Made by a program: the position numbers and the translations under genes. This document shows, one piece after another, positions 8,689 to 14,700 of a stretch of 17,602 nucleotides of DNA (the first letter of the stretch is position 1; the number at the start of each line of letters is the position of its first letter). Location: assembly GCA_013698195.1 (NCBI GenBank), contig JACCVK010000273.1:1-17602 (forward strand), in the 5' to 3' direction. Source of the DNA: Actinomycetota bacterium (GTDB lineage: Bacteria; Actinomycetota; Thermoleophilia; Gaiellales; Gaiellaceae). Below the pieces are notes generated by a model. It was not told the DNA's origin. It saw only the letters and a list, made by a program, of their open reading frames with translations, and searched no databases.

Positions 8689-8792
8689 CCCCTATGTCAA
8701 CGAGGTAGGGGATCAGAGCTTCTCGGGCTCATCGAGGAGCGGGACAAGCTCACGGGCCTGCCGTTCGTTCGGAGTGTCAACCGTGGTTGACA
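8689..8792. repeat. Two short inverted repeats: CCCCTA/TAGGGG and TGTCAACC/GGTTGACA
   Basis: CCCCTA (8689-8694) and TAGGGG (8706-8711) form a 6-bp stem with an 11-nt loop just past the stop of the fragment at 8713. TGTCAACC-GT-GGTTGACA (8775-8792) is an 18-bp near-perfect palindrome lying inside the STTVDTP codons. Neither has a T-run. They could be protein-binding sites or chance; the second is the more striking. Confidence 0.45.
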
Positions 8793-8919
8793 GACTCCCG
8801 GCGACCTGCGCAGCCTCGATCAACTGGTGGCCGCGCTGGCGAGAGAACCCCCAACGCTCACGGCAATACGTCTCGAACGTCTCCAGGCACGAGACGTGCG
8901 AGATCCTCCGCGCGATGCG
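8713..8919 (-). pseudogene. C-terminal fragment of a mobile-element DNA-binding-type protein
   Basis: About 68 codons on the minus strand read as a recognisable remnant: TFETYCRERWGFSRQRGHQL, then IEAAQV, STTVDTPNERQARELVPL, and LLDEPEKL before a stop at 8713-8715. Sequences of the form TFE-YCRERWGFSR...LI-AA are common in small DNA-binding proteins of actinobacterial plasmids and integrative elements. The frame runs on upstream, but residues beyond about 8919 make no sense for the family, and normal members continue past EPEKL, so both ends are lost. The exact family is not named. It sits in the first island interval, next to the ParB-like pseudogene. Confidence 0.6.
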
Positions 8920-8956
8920 GGAGAACGGAGAGCGCGTGTCCTTGGCGCTGACCTTC

Positions 8957-8986
8957 GCAACCTCGTTTCGCGTGGAACGAGGTTGC
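8957..8986. repeat. 11-bp perfect inverted repeat, 8-nt loop
   Basis: GCAACCTCGTT (8957-8967) and AACGAGGTTGC (8976-8986) are exact reverse complements around TCGCGTGG. The stem is not followed by a T-run on either strand, so it is not an obvious terminator. It lies in the non-coding gap between two pseudogene fragments of the first island interval. Confidence 0.7.
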
Positions 8987-9034
8987 CGAGAGCCCTGCCC
9001 TTCTCCCTTCTCCACGTTCCTGGCGACAGCGCTA

Positions 9035-9638
9035 GCTGCGCGCTGATCGTCGCTGGCGGTGCGCAGCAACACGGCAGCGCGTTCCGCAGAAGCGAGCGTC
9101 CAAGCGCTTCGGGATGAAGTTCTCCCCGCACTGCTCGCAAGCGCGGGCGGCGGCGACAACGCTGTTCGGGGGGCGCGGAACCTCACCATGATTCCGTGAG
9201 AAGCGCCAGGACGCGCCCTCCGGCGCTTCTTTTCCGAGGATGACCAGATTGGCGTCCACCGACCGCATGTAGGACACGGGGACTCTTTCAGCAGTTCTTC
9301 CAGGTACGCCTCGGTGTAGACCTTCCTCTTCTTCTTCGGCGTGAACGTCCCCGTACCGACACCCGCCTCGCGTGCCGCCGCCGCCACGCTGATCTCGCCC
9401 CGCTTCATCTTCTGTAGCGTCTTCGGACTCCGCTTGGCGATGAGTTTGGCCGCTGCAACGCTCGTACGACACCGACGAGATCGCCAGCTTTCTCTCTCGC
9501 CTCGCCGCTTGCTTCCGCCGCGATCGGCGGAAGCAAAACGCCGCCCTGCCCACCACGCTGCCGCTCCCGCGCCTCCTCCTCCAACCTCGGCAGGAGGTCG
9601 AGCGCGAGCGCTGCACGCTGGGCGATCGTTAGATGGCG
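9035..9638 (-). pseudogene. ParB-like DNA-binding protein remnant, 5'-truncated with two frameshifts
   Basis: Three minus-strand frames join into one protein. Frame one (about 9638-9471) reads RHLTIAQRAALALDLLPRLE followed by EEARERQR, the middle region of ParB-like proteins carried by actinobacterial mobile elements. Frame two (about 9465-9244) continues with SVAAAKLIAKRSPKTLQKM and GEISVAAAAREAG, the helical/HTH part, then CPTCGR. Frame three (about 9262-9035) continues VDANLVILGKEAPEGASWRF and ends in a zinc-finger-like ACEQCGENF...DARFCGTRCRVAAHRQR before a stop. The frames switch near 9470 and 9262, consistent with single-base indels. The N-terminal ParB/Srx nuclease-like domain is missing upstream of RHLT; the MFS gene begins 157 bp away. 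Family members act in plasmid partition or as element-borne DNA-binding proteins. This copy is dead unless the indels are sequencing errors. Confidence 0.65.
9511..9534. repeat. 10-12 bp inverted repeat, 4-nt loop
   Basis: GCTTCCGCCG (9511-9520) pairs with CGGCGGAAGC (9525-9534) around CGAT, and two more T-A pairs extend the stem to 12 bp (9509-9536). The adjoining AAAA on the plus strand is on the wrong side for a minus-strand terminator. It lies within the ParB-like pseudogene, in codons for LLPPIAAEASG. Confidence 0.6.
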
Positions 9639-9795
9639 GCTCGGCGGAGCGTGCCGCGTTGCGCCGATCCGTAACGCTCACTTACCCGCCTTCGTCCCCG
9701 AGGAGGCTCGCCTCGCCTGCCGCCGTGCCTTGAACACCATGACGCCCTGACGCCCAGTCCAATGGGACGAGCTTGCCGCGATAGAGTCGCGGCTC

Positions 9796-11115
9796 ATGTG
9801 GAACCTCGCCCAGCGGCTTCGACCGCAGGGTGTGCTCTGGCATAACCGAGACTTCCTGTGCCTCTGGTCAGGGCAGACGATCAGCCAGTTCGGGAGCCAG
9901 ATCACCGGTCTTGCGCTGCCGCTCGTCGCGATCCTCCTGCTCGATGCGAGCGCCTTCGAGGTTGCCGCACTCGGCGTCGTCGAGTTCGTGCCCTTCATCC
10001 TGTTCTCGCTCCCCGCTGGTGCCTGGGTCGATCGCCTCCGCCGACGCCCCATCCTCATCGTCGCCGACTGGGGGCGGGCGGTCGGCCTCGCGACCGTACC
10101 CCTCGCGTACTTCCTTGACGCACTTACGATGGGCCAGCTCTACGTTGTGGGCTTCGTGGTCGGAGCGTTCACGGTCGTCTTCGACGTTTCGTACCAGTCG
10201 TATCTGCCGTCTTTGGTGGAGCGCGATGAGCTCCCCGACGCCAACGGGAAACTCGAGGTGACCCGCTCCGCAGCGCAGACCGCAGGACCTGGGGCGGCGG
10301 GCGTGCTCATCAGCGCATTCAGTGCGCCTTTCGCAATCCTCATCGACGCGATTAGCTTCTTGGCTTCGGCCTTGTTCGTTACAGCGATCCGACGCGAGGA
10401 GTCTCTTCCCGAGAGGGAGGCCACTGAGAAAGGGCGACTCCGATCAGAGATCGCAGTGGGGCTGCGCTTCGTCGTCCGGCACCCGATCATGCGCCCGAAC
10501 CTCATCTACGTCTCGCTCTCGAACTTCTTCTACAGCGCTGTCTTTTCGATCTACCTCGTGTACGCCGTCCGCGACCTCGACCTCTCGGCAGCGACGATCG
10601 GCATCATCGGCTCTCTCGGAAGCCTTGGCACGCTGGCCGGAGCAATCGTCGCGTCGCGCCTCGGGCGGGACTTCGGGACCGGGCCGGTCATGATTGGCGC
10701 CGCAGCAGCGGGCAACTTCTCGCTCTTCTTCATTCCGCTCGCAAGTGGCACGCTCGTCATCCCGTTGCTCGTCGCCTCAGGGCTGATCCTCGGCTTCAGC
10801 GCGGTCGTCTACAACGTCGTCGGGATCAGCCTCTCGCAGCAGATCACGCCGGACCGGATGCTCGGCCGCATGAACGCCTCGCGCAGGTTCGTGGTGTGGG
10901 GTGTCATCCCGCTCGGGATGCTCGGGGGTGGAGCGCTCGGAACTGCGATCGGGCTGCGCGAGACCATGTGGATCGCTGCGGGTTGCTGCTCGCTGTGCTT
11001 CCTTACGCTCTTCGCGTCGCCGCTACGGGCGATCAGGACCGTTGCCGACGCTGAGCAGCTCGTGGGCGGCTACAACGAGCGTTTCACCCTGAGCAGCGCG
11101 TCAACCTCAGACTGA
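9796..11115 (+). CDS. MFS efflux transporter (EntS/MFS_3-like)
   Basis: The 439-aa protein starts MWNLAQRLRPQGVLWHNRDF and has about twelve hydrophobic helices in two six-helix halves. The cytoplasmic loop signature GAWVDRLRRRPILIVADWGR lies between helices 2 and 3, and DVSYQSYLPSLVERDELPDA between helices 4 and 5. Both are typical of the MFS_3 (enterobactin exporter EntS / macrolide-efflux-like) family. The likely role is proton-driven export of a drug or siderophore-like compound; the substrate is not readable. The start is ATG at 9796, with TAGAGT (9782-9787) as a -10 that leaves almost no leader. It is the largest intact gene of the first island interval and its probable cargo. A 97-aa gene converges on it. 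Confidence 0.9.
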   Translation: MWNLAQRLRPQGVLWHNRDFLCLWSGQTISQFGSQITGLALPLVAILLLDASAFEVAALGVVEFVPFILFSLPAGAWVDRLRRRPILIVADWGRAVGLATVPLAYFLDALTMGQLYVVGFVVGAFTVVFDVSYQSYLPSLVERDELPDANGKLEVTRSAAQTAGPGAAGVLISAFSAPFAILIDAISFLASALFVTAIRREESLPEREATEKGRLRSEIAVGLRFVVRHPIMRPNLIYVSLSNFFYSAVFSIYLVYAVRDLDLSAATIGIIGSLGSLGTLAGAIVASRLGRDFGTGPVMIGAAAAGNFSLFFIPLASGTLVIPLLVASGLILGFSAVVYNVVGISLSQQITPDRMLGRMNASRRFVVWGVIPLGMLGGGALGTAIGLRETMWIAAGCCSLCFLTLFASPLRAIRTVADAEQLVGGYNERFTLSSASTSD

Positions 11116-11169
11116 AAGGGACGGGGGCCGAACACCATGACGACCCTGACGCTTGCTCACGGGACACCG

Positions 11170-11463
11170 TCACGACAGGCCGAGCTGGGGTCGCAGCCGC
11201 TCGGGGATCCAGCCAGGTTCGAGTGCCTCGATCACGGCGACTGCGTGGTGAGGCGACTGAAACCAGAGAACCTCGCCCGTTTCGAGGCGGATCGGTTCGA
11301 CACGCACGATGAACGTCTCCTCGGCCACAGGGACGCCGCCCTGAGCCTCTACTCCGGCGGAGATCGCACGTCGATCCGGGAACTCCTTGGCATCGAGCGC
11401 GGTCCTTCGACGCGCAGCGAGTTGAGCGCGTTGCCGCCTGCGCTTCTTCTCCCTCTTGTTCAT
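11170..11463 (-). CDS. Hypothetical 97-aa protein
   Basis: From ATG at 11461-11463 the minus frame gives a basic head (MNKREKKRRRQRAQLAARRR). A well-balanced body follows, with TFIVRVEPIRLETGEVLWF and HHAVAVIEALEPGWIPERL. Amino-acid balance and third-position GC look like real coding. An overlapping plus-strand frame (11137-11598) covers the same DNA, but its first ~120 residues look like antisense. No family is recognised. The basic head suggests nucleic-acid contact, though that is only a guess. The gene converges on the MFS transporter, 54 bp between stops, and belongs to the first island interval. Confidence 0.55.
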   Translation of the reverse strand: MNKREKKRRRQRAQLAARRRTALDAKEFPDRRAISAGVEAQGGVPVAEETFIVRVEPIRLETGEVLWFQSPHHAVAVIEALEPGWIPERLRPQLGLS

Positions 11464-11505
11464 GGGCCGAGGGTACTGAGCACCGGGGCGACGACGAGAC
11501 GAGGA

Positions 11506-11598
11506 ATGGCGGTCGGAGGCGTTGGCGAGCTTCACGTCTTCTGCCCGGAGTGTTGGGAGCGCGAGTTCGGAGAGGGCTTGACTCACGAGAGGGCTTGA
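11506..11598 (+). pseudogene. Zinc-knuckle C-terminal fragment
   Basis: About 30 residues, GELHVFCPECWEREFGE before a stop at 11598, resemble the CxxC-containing tails of small zinc-binding proteins often found next to integrases in actinobacterial elements. The upstream half that would carry the second cysteine pair is not visible in this frame. It lies a few bases before the right-hand GGGGCAAC pair. It could also be an independent micro-ORF from ATG 11506 or chance. Confidence 0.35.
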
Positions 11599-11600
11599 GC

Positions 11601-11621
11601 CGGGGCAACGCGCGGGGCAAC
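11601..11621 (+). repeat. Tandem CGGGGCAAC pair, candidate arm-type sites (right)
   Basis: CGGGGCAAC at 11601-11609 and 11613-11621 repeats with the same 12-bp period as the left pair at 8631-8652 and in the same orientation. Both pairs are followed by AAG. They lie about 108 bp before att repeat 2. Together the pairs bracket the first interval, as arm sites would after integration. Confidence 0.5.
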
Positions 11622-11728
11622 AAGACCCCCAGAGAACGGACGAGATCGAAGTGACGCTCAAGCGCCAGATGCTCGCGCTGCCGCTGGAAATGCCCAGATC
11701 AGCCGAGGTCACACGAGACGCCATGGGA

Positions 11729-11772
11729 ACTTCGAATCTGCGGGCGGAGGTTCGACTCCTCCCGGGGCCATC
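11729..11772 (+). repeat. att direct repeat 2
   Basis: This is an exact 44-bp copy of the tRNA-Arg 3' segment, from the anticodon loop to GGGGCCATC. The 5' half of a tRNA is absent upstream (the D-arm cannot be formed), so it is not a tRNA gene. Exact identity fits a recent displacement by the first interval's insertion. Confidence 0.93.
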
Positions 11773-11800
11773 CGTCGCCAGCGCCACGACCCGAAGGGAG

Positions 11801-12388
11801 CTAGCCGAGCGGAACGGTGTCGACCGCACGCACCTTGCCGTTCACCCGGAGCGTCAGCTTGAAGGCCCCGCCGTCGCTCTGGCCGATCCGGATCAGCCAC
11901 GTCCCGAGGCGCTGCACCGTTCCCTTGAGCTGGCCGCGCGGGCCGGGCTCCTCTGCGCAGGTGACCTGACTCGAGAAGTTCGTCTTCACGACGTTGCAGA
12001 GTCGAAACCGCTCGCCGCGGAACGAGCTCGGCGACCAGCCGACCGCGGTGAGCACGTTTCCGACGCGCGCTTGCGTCGCTTCCTTACCCGAAGGGTTCCG
12101 CAGGATCAGGCCCCAGGGCGACCGTCGACCGCCGCCCCTTCCCGCGAGCTGACAGCCGAGCCCGTTGCGATCCGCGTCAAGGCGGTACGGATCTGCTCCG
12201 ACGACGCGAATCGGCTTCTTCGCGTTCGCGATCTGACCGCAGTCGAGATCCTTCCTCACGGGAAGGCACGGCGAGTAGCCGCGTGTGCACGCTGCGACGT
12301 CGCTCACGACGACGAACCCCGGAGCGGCGATGCCCGCGAGCGCGGCCAGGACGCCCACGACCAGTGCGAGCCGGATCACGCCCGGCAT
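11801..12388 (-). CDS. Secreted excalibur-like calcium-binding-domain protein
   Basis: The 195-aa protein begins with a hydrophobic signal-like segment (MPGVIRLALVVGVLAALAG, then IAAPGFVVV). An excalibur-type region follows at about residues 35-80: RKDLDCGQI, then ADPYRLDADRNGLGCQ, with paired cysteines and a DxDxNGxGC calcium-loop-like end. The remaining ~110 residues hold two more cysteines (FRLCNVV, QVTCAEE) and beta-rich sequence. Excalibur domains are extracellular and often accompany nucleases; no nuclease motif is seen here, so the role is unknown. The start is ATG at 12386-12388 with no clear Shine-Dalgarno. It ends only 29 bp from att repeat 2 and diverges from the beta-propeller gene. 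Confidence 0.65.
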   Translation of the reverse strand: MPGVIRLALVVGVLAALAGIAAPGFVVVSDVAACTRGYSPCLPVRKDLDCGQIANAKKPIRVVGADPYRLDADRNGLGCQLAGRGGGRRSPWGLILRNPSGKEATQARVGNVLTAVGWSPSSFRGERFRLCNVVKTNFSSQVTCAEEPGPRGQLKGTVQRLGTWLIRIGQSDGGAFKLTLRVNGKVRAVDTVPLG

Positions 12389-12595
12389 CGTAGGCAGAGG
12401 TGAAGACGCGCCGGCGCCGTAAGCGCGGTCGAGCTTTCAGATGGGGTCAGGACCTGCAGGGGAGCGGTTTCCGTCCCGGCAGAGGTGGTAACCACAGTTG
12501 AGTGAACCGCGTGCGCGCCCATCCGCGCGCCAGAACCGCTTGGCCCGGCCGCCCGTATCACCTCTATGAGCAAACGACCAAGGGAGAGACCACGG
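12389..12595. other. Divergent intergenic region with small palindrome
   Basis: This 207-bp gap between the excalibur-like gene and the beta-propeller pseudogene must hold both promoters. The only clear symmetry is GTGGT-A-ACCAC (12485-12495), a possible operator. The upstream ATG at 12566 is in the propeller frame, but the start at 12596 is better supported by its Shine-Dalgarno. No RNA gene was recognised. Confidence 0.3.
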
Positions 12596-13497
12596 ATGAG
12601 GAGACTTCTCGCACTCGCGCTCGTCGGCATGCTTGCGATCACCGCGCTCGCCGGCGCCGCGACCGTCTATCCGAAGCGGATCGAGCTTCCCGACGGGTTC
12701 CAGCCCGAGGGCATCGCGATCTCGGGTGACCAGTTCTACGTCGGCTCGATCCCGACTGGAGCCGTCTACGGCGCAACCTCCGCACCGGCGCGGGAGCGAT
12801 CCTCGTTCCCGCGCAGAGCGGGCGGGCGTCGATCGGCATGAAGGTGGATCGCGGCCGGATCTTCGTCGCCGGCGGGAACACCGGCAGCGCCTTCGTCTAC
12901 GACGCGGGGAGCGGAGCCAACATCACGAGCTACCAGCTCTCGACCGGCGGCAGCTTCATCAACGACGTCGTCGTGACGAAGAACGCCGCTTGGTTCACGG
13001 ACTCATCGAAGCCCGTGCTCTACCGCGTCCCTCTGGGCTTGGCGGCCGACCGGGCGCCGCCTCCGGTGTGCGCACCGTGACCCTCACGGGCGACTACCGG
13101 CAGGTCGAGGGCTTCAACCTGAACGGCATCGACGCGCTTCCGAACGGCAAGGCTCTCGTCGTCGTCCAGTCGGCGACCGGGAAGCTCTTCGCGGTCAGCC
13201 TGAAGGGCGTGACGAGGGAGATCGAGCTCGCGAACGGCGAAAGTCCCGAACGGCGACGGCATCCTCCTCGACGGTCGCACGCTGTACGTCGTCCAGAACC
13301 GCTTGAACGTCATCGCGAAGATCAAGCTCTCGGTGAATACGCGAACGGGTCGCGTGGTCAAGCGGATCACGGATCCGGAGTTCGACGTCCCGACGACGAT
13401 CGCGGTGCGTGGCAGGTTCCTCTTCGCGGTCAACGCGCGCTTCGGCACGACGCCCACGCCGACGACGGACTACTGGATCACGCGTATCTCGAAGTAG
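12596..13497 (+). pseudogene. Secreted SMP-30/NHL-like beta-propeller protein with three frameshifts
   Basis: AAGGGAG precedes ATG at 12596, which begins a signal peptide (MRRLLALALVGMLAITALAG). Mature sequence follows: YPKRIELPDGFQPEGIAI and FYVGSIPTGAVYG. The protein then continues in other frames. Near 12770 it shifts to RTGAGAILVPAQSG and VDRGRIFVAGGN. Near 13035 it shifts to VRTVTLTGDYRQVEGFNLNG. Near 13242, at an AAA run, it shifts to GDGILLDGRTLYVVQNRLN and ends TDYWITRISK. The joined ~300 residues form a typical six-bladed propeller of the SMP-30/gluconolactonase-like superfamily, extracytoplasmic, substrate unknown. Two shifts look like one-base losses and one like a one-base gain. 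The neighbouring housekeeping genes have none, so decay is more likely than poor sequence. The stop abuts the rsgA fragment. Confidence 0.75.
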
Positions 13498-13665
13498 TCA
13501 CGGCTTGCCGCCGTAGCGGCGGGCGCGGCGCGATTCGCGCGTGCGCGCCCGCCAGCGGCGCTTCAGCTCGCGATGCTCGCGCGTTCCCGTTCGCGTCCTT
13601 ACGAAGCGAAGCTCGCGCTGGAGCTTGAAGTAGCTCGCCCAGTGCTCCGGGTCGAGCCGGCTACC
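13498..13665 (-). pseudogene. 3' fragment of a second rsgA (C-terminal ~55 residues)
   Basis: The minus frame ending at TGA (13498-13500) reads LDPEHWASYFKLQRELRFVR, then GTREHRELKRRWRARTRESR and RARRYGGKP. The full rsgA at 16660 ends in nearly the same 52 residues; I count 46 identical, and the last 28 before the final residue are the same. No GTPase or zinc motif is present upstream, so only the tail survives. Its DNA differs from the resident copy at many positions, so it is an older or foreign relative and not a recent duplicate. It sits at the right end of the second island interval, 100 bp before att repeat 3. Confidence 0.8.
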
Positions 13666-13764
13666 CGAGAACGGCCGAGACAGCCGATCCGGAGACCCAG
13701 CAAGGAACGGCTGCCAAGCCCCACTCGTCCTCGGTTGCTCTCGGCTGATCTGGACGCTGGCCGA

Positions 13765-13824
13765 ACTTCGAATCTGCGGGCGGAGGTTCGACTCTTCCCG
13801 GGGCCATCATCGAAAGTACTGCAA
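13765..13824 (+). repeat. att direct repeat 3, with extended flank identity to repeat 1
   Basis: The 44-bp core (13765-13808) matches the tRNA-Arg segment with one change (CTCCTCCC to CTCTTCCC). Sixteen further bases match repeat 1's flank. After that, CGCCGAGATGGCTG and a degenerate GAGGGCAACGTGTGG recur, as right of repeat 1. There is no tRNA 5' half. The mutation fits an older copy, free of tRNA selection. Confidence 0.92.
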
Positions 13825-13891
13825 TGACCCGTCGCCCCTGGGCCTCGAACGCCGAGATGGCTGAGGGCAACGTGTGGCGGTGAGAGCGATC

Positions 13892-14053
13892 TCACCTACC
13901 GGAGTAAGGAGACGGCATCAATGCTTGCTCCACGATCTCCAGCACTGCTTCGGCGTCGAAGGGCTTTTGTATGAAGGTTCTGGCGCCTAGCGCGAGTGCC
14001 CGGTCGCGTGCCTCGGGGGCGGTTCGTGCACTAATGACGATGACCGGAATACC
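13892..14053 (-). pseudogene. Response-regulator receiver domain, C-terminal half only
   Basis: Fifty-three codons on the minus strand read GIPVIVISARTAPEARDRAL, then ALGARTFIQKPFDAEAVLEI and VEQAL before a stop. This is the second half of a CheY-like receiver: the Ser switch in VISA and the conserved Lys in QKPF are present. An in-frame TGA at 14054-14056 stops the frame upstream, and the phospho-acceptor Asp half is missing. It cannot be phosphorylated. It lies just outside att repeat 3 and is probably debris of an older insertion or of the original chromosomal neighbourhood. Confidence 0.75.
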
Positions 14054-14099
14054 TCAGGTGGTGCCAGAATGAGCACGTGGTTAGCGCGAGGAGCCGATC

Positions 14100-14498
14100 G
14101 TGACTGAATGGGGAGTGATTCCGGCGATCCGCGTGCGGGACATGGCGGAAGCTCTCGCCTTCTATCGCGGGCCGCTCGAGTTCACCCTCGACCGCGGTGG
14201 CGACGGCGAGAGCAATTCATCCCTCACACGCGGTGATGCTCACGTGATGATCGAGACGGTGGCCGATCACTACGGCGACGAGTACAACGCTGCGATCCGG
14301 GAACGCCTGGGAACCCCTTCGTGCATCGCCCTGTACATGGAAGCCTCAGATCTGGCCGCGTTTCATTCCAGGCTCGAAGCAGCCGGCGTACGGATCGTCG
14401 ATCCGCTCGCCGAGCGACCGTGGGGTCAGGAGGAGTTCACCGTGGAAGATCACGAGGGCAACTGGCTGACCTTCTGGAAGAAGGCCGGTACGGACTGA
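14100..14498 (+). CDS. VOC (glyoxalase/bleomycin-resistance fold) family protein
   Basis: The 132-aa protein starts at GTG 14100, six bases after a GCGAGGAG Shine-Dalgarno. It has paired beta-alpha-beta-beta-beta modules: VIPAIRVRDMAEALAFYRG at the start, ALYMEASDLAAFHSRLEAAG in the middle, and FTVEDHEGNWLTFWKKAG at the end, which carries the usual metal-side Glu region. Such proteins are dioxygenases, isomerases, glutathione-dependent enzymes or drug-binding proteins. The first metal-ligand position is not His or Gln as in glyoxalase I, so a non-enzymatic or divergent role is possible. No substrate is assigned. It converges on the Mn catalase, with a large hairpin between them. Confidence 0.85.
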   Translation: MTEWGVIPAIRVRDMAEALAFYRGPLEFTLDRGGDGESNSSLTRGDAHVMIETVADHYGDEYNAAIRERLGTPSCIALYMEASDLAAFHSRLEAAGVRIVDPLAERPWGQEEFTVEDHEGNWLTFWKKAGTD

Positions 14499-14623
14499 CC
14501 AAGCTGCTCGCCTCCACAAGCGGAGGATGCGTTCACCCTGCCTCATGCCAGCACCTAGGTCGTCCGCTCCGCCGCGCACCAGCGAGGTCTCCGGCGGGCC
14601 GCGCGACGGAAGCCGCATGTAGG

Positions 14624-14699
14624 CCGTCGAGAGGCGAGCCGAGGCTGTCGAGCCAGGTGAAGCCGACAGCCCCGCAGTCGCCTCGCCGACCGTCGACGG
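14624..14699. terminator. Long imperfect hairpin between convergent genes, possible bidirectional terminator
   Basis: Three nested arm pairs are exact complements: CCGTCGA (14624-14630) with TCGACGG (14693-14699), GGCGAG (14633-14638) with CTCGCC (14682-14687), and GGCTGTCG (14643-14650) with CGACAGCC (14664-14671), closing a 13-nt loop. It sits in the 202-bp gap where the VOC gene and Mn catalase converge and touches the catalase stop. There is no T-run, so it would be a hairpin-only terminator or an mRNA 3'-end stabiliser. Confidence 0.5.
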
Positions 14700-14700
14700 G

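Larger units (their letters stand above)
8530..13808. mobile_element. Composite, decayed tRNA-Arg-integrated island (two stacked intervals)
   Basis: Three direct copies of a 44-bp tRNA-Arg 3' segment (8530-8573, 11729-11772, 13765-13808) bound two intervals with unit lengths of 3199 and 2036 bp. Stacked integration of tyrosine-recombinase elements into a tRNA gene produces this layout, and the interval nearest the tRNA should be the youngest. The first interval holds two pseudogene regions, an MFS exporter, a 97-aa gene and a zinc-knuckle fragment. The second holds an excalibur-like secreted protein, a frameshifted beta-propeller and an rsgA 3' fragment. No integrase, relaxase or transposase is visible, so the elements are dead or were mobilised in trans. 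Mobility is inferred from the repeats; the enzyme is not seen. Confidence 0.8.

Noticed and set aside
8586..8790. Possible short plus-strand gene starting MRCRTRTSDTPRW
   Set aside because: It runs through the att flank and arm-like repeats (WGNVWGN is just the repeat) and has no coding character after that.
9325..9345. PKKKRKV, identical to the SV40 nuclear localisation signal, on the minus strand
   Set aside because: It lies within a decayed bacterial ParB-like gene in natural-looking sequence; a lysine/arginine run there is best taken as chance, with no other sign of vector or eukaryotic DNA.
11729..13808. Extra tRNA-Arg genes at the second and third repeats
   Set aside because: Only the 3' half is present; the acceptor 5' strand and D-arm are missing in both.
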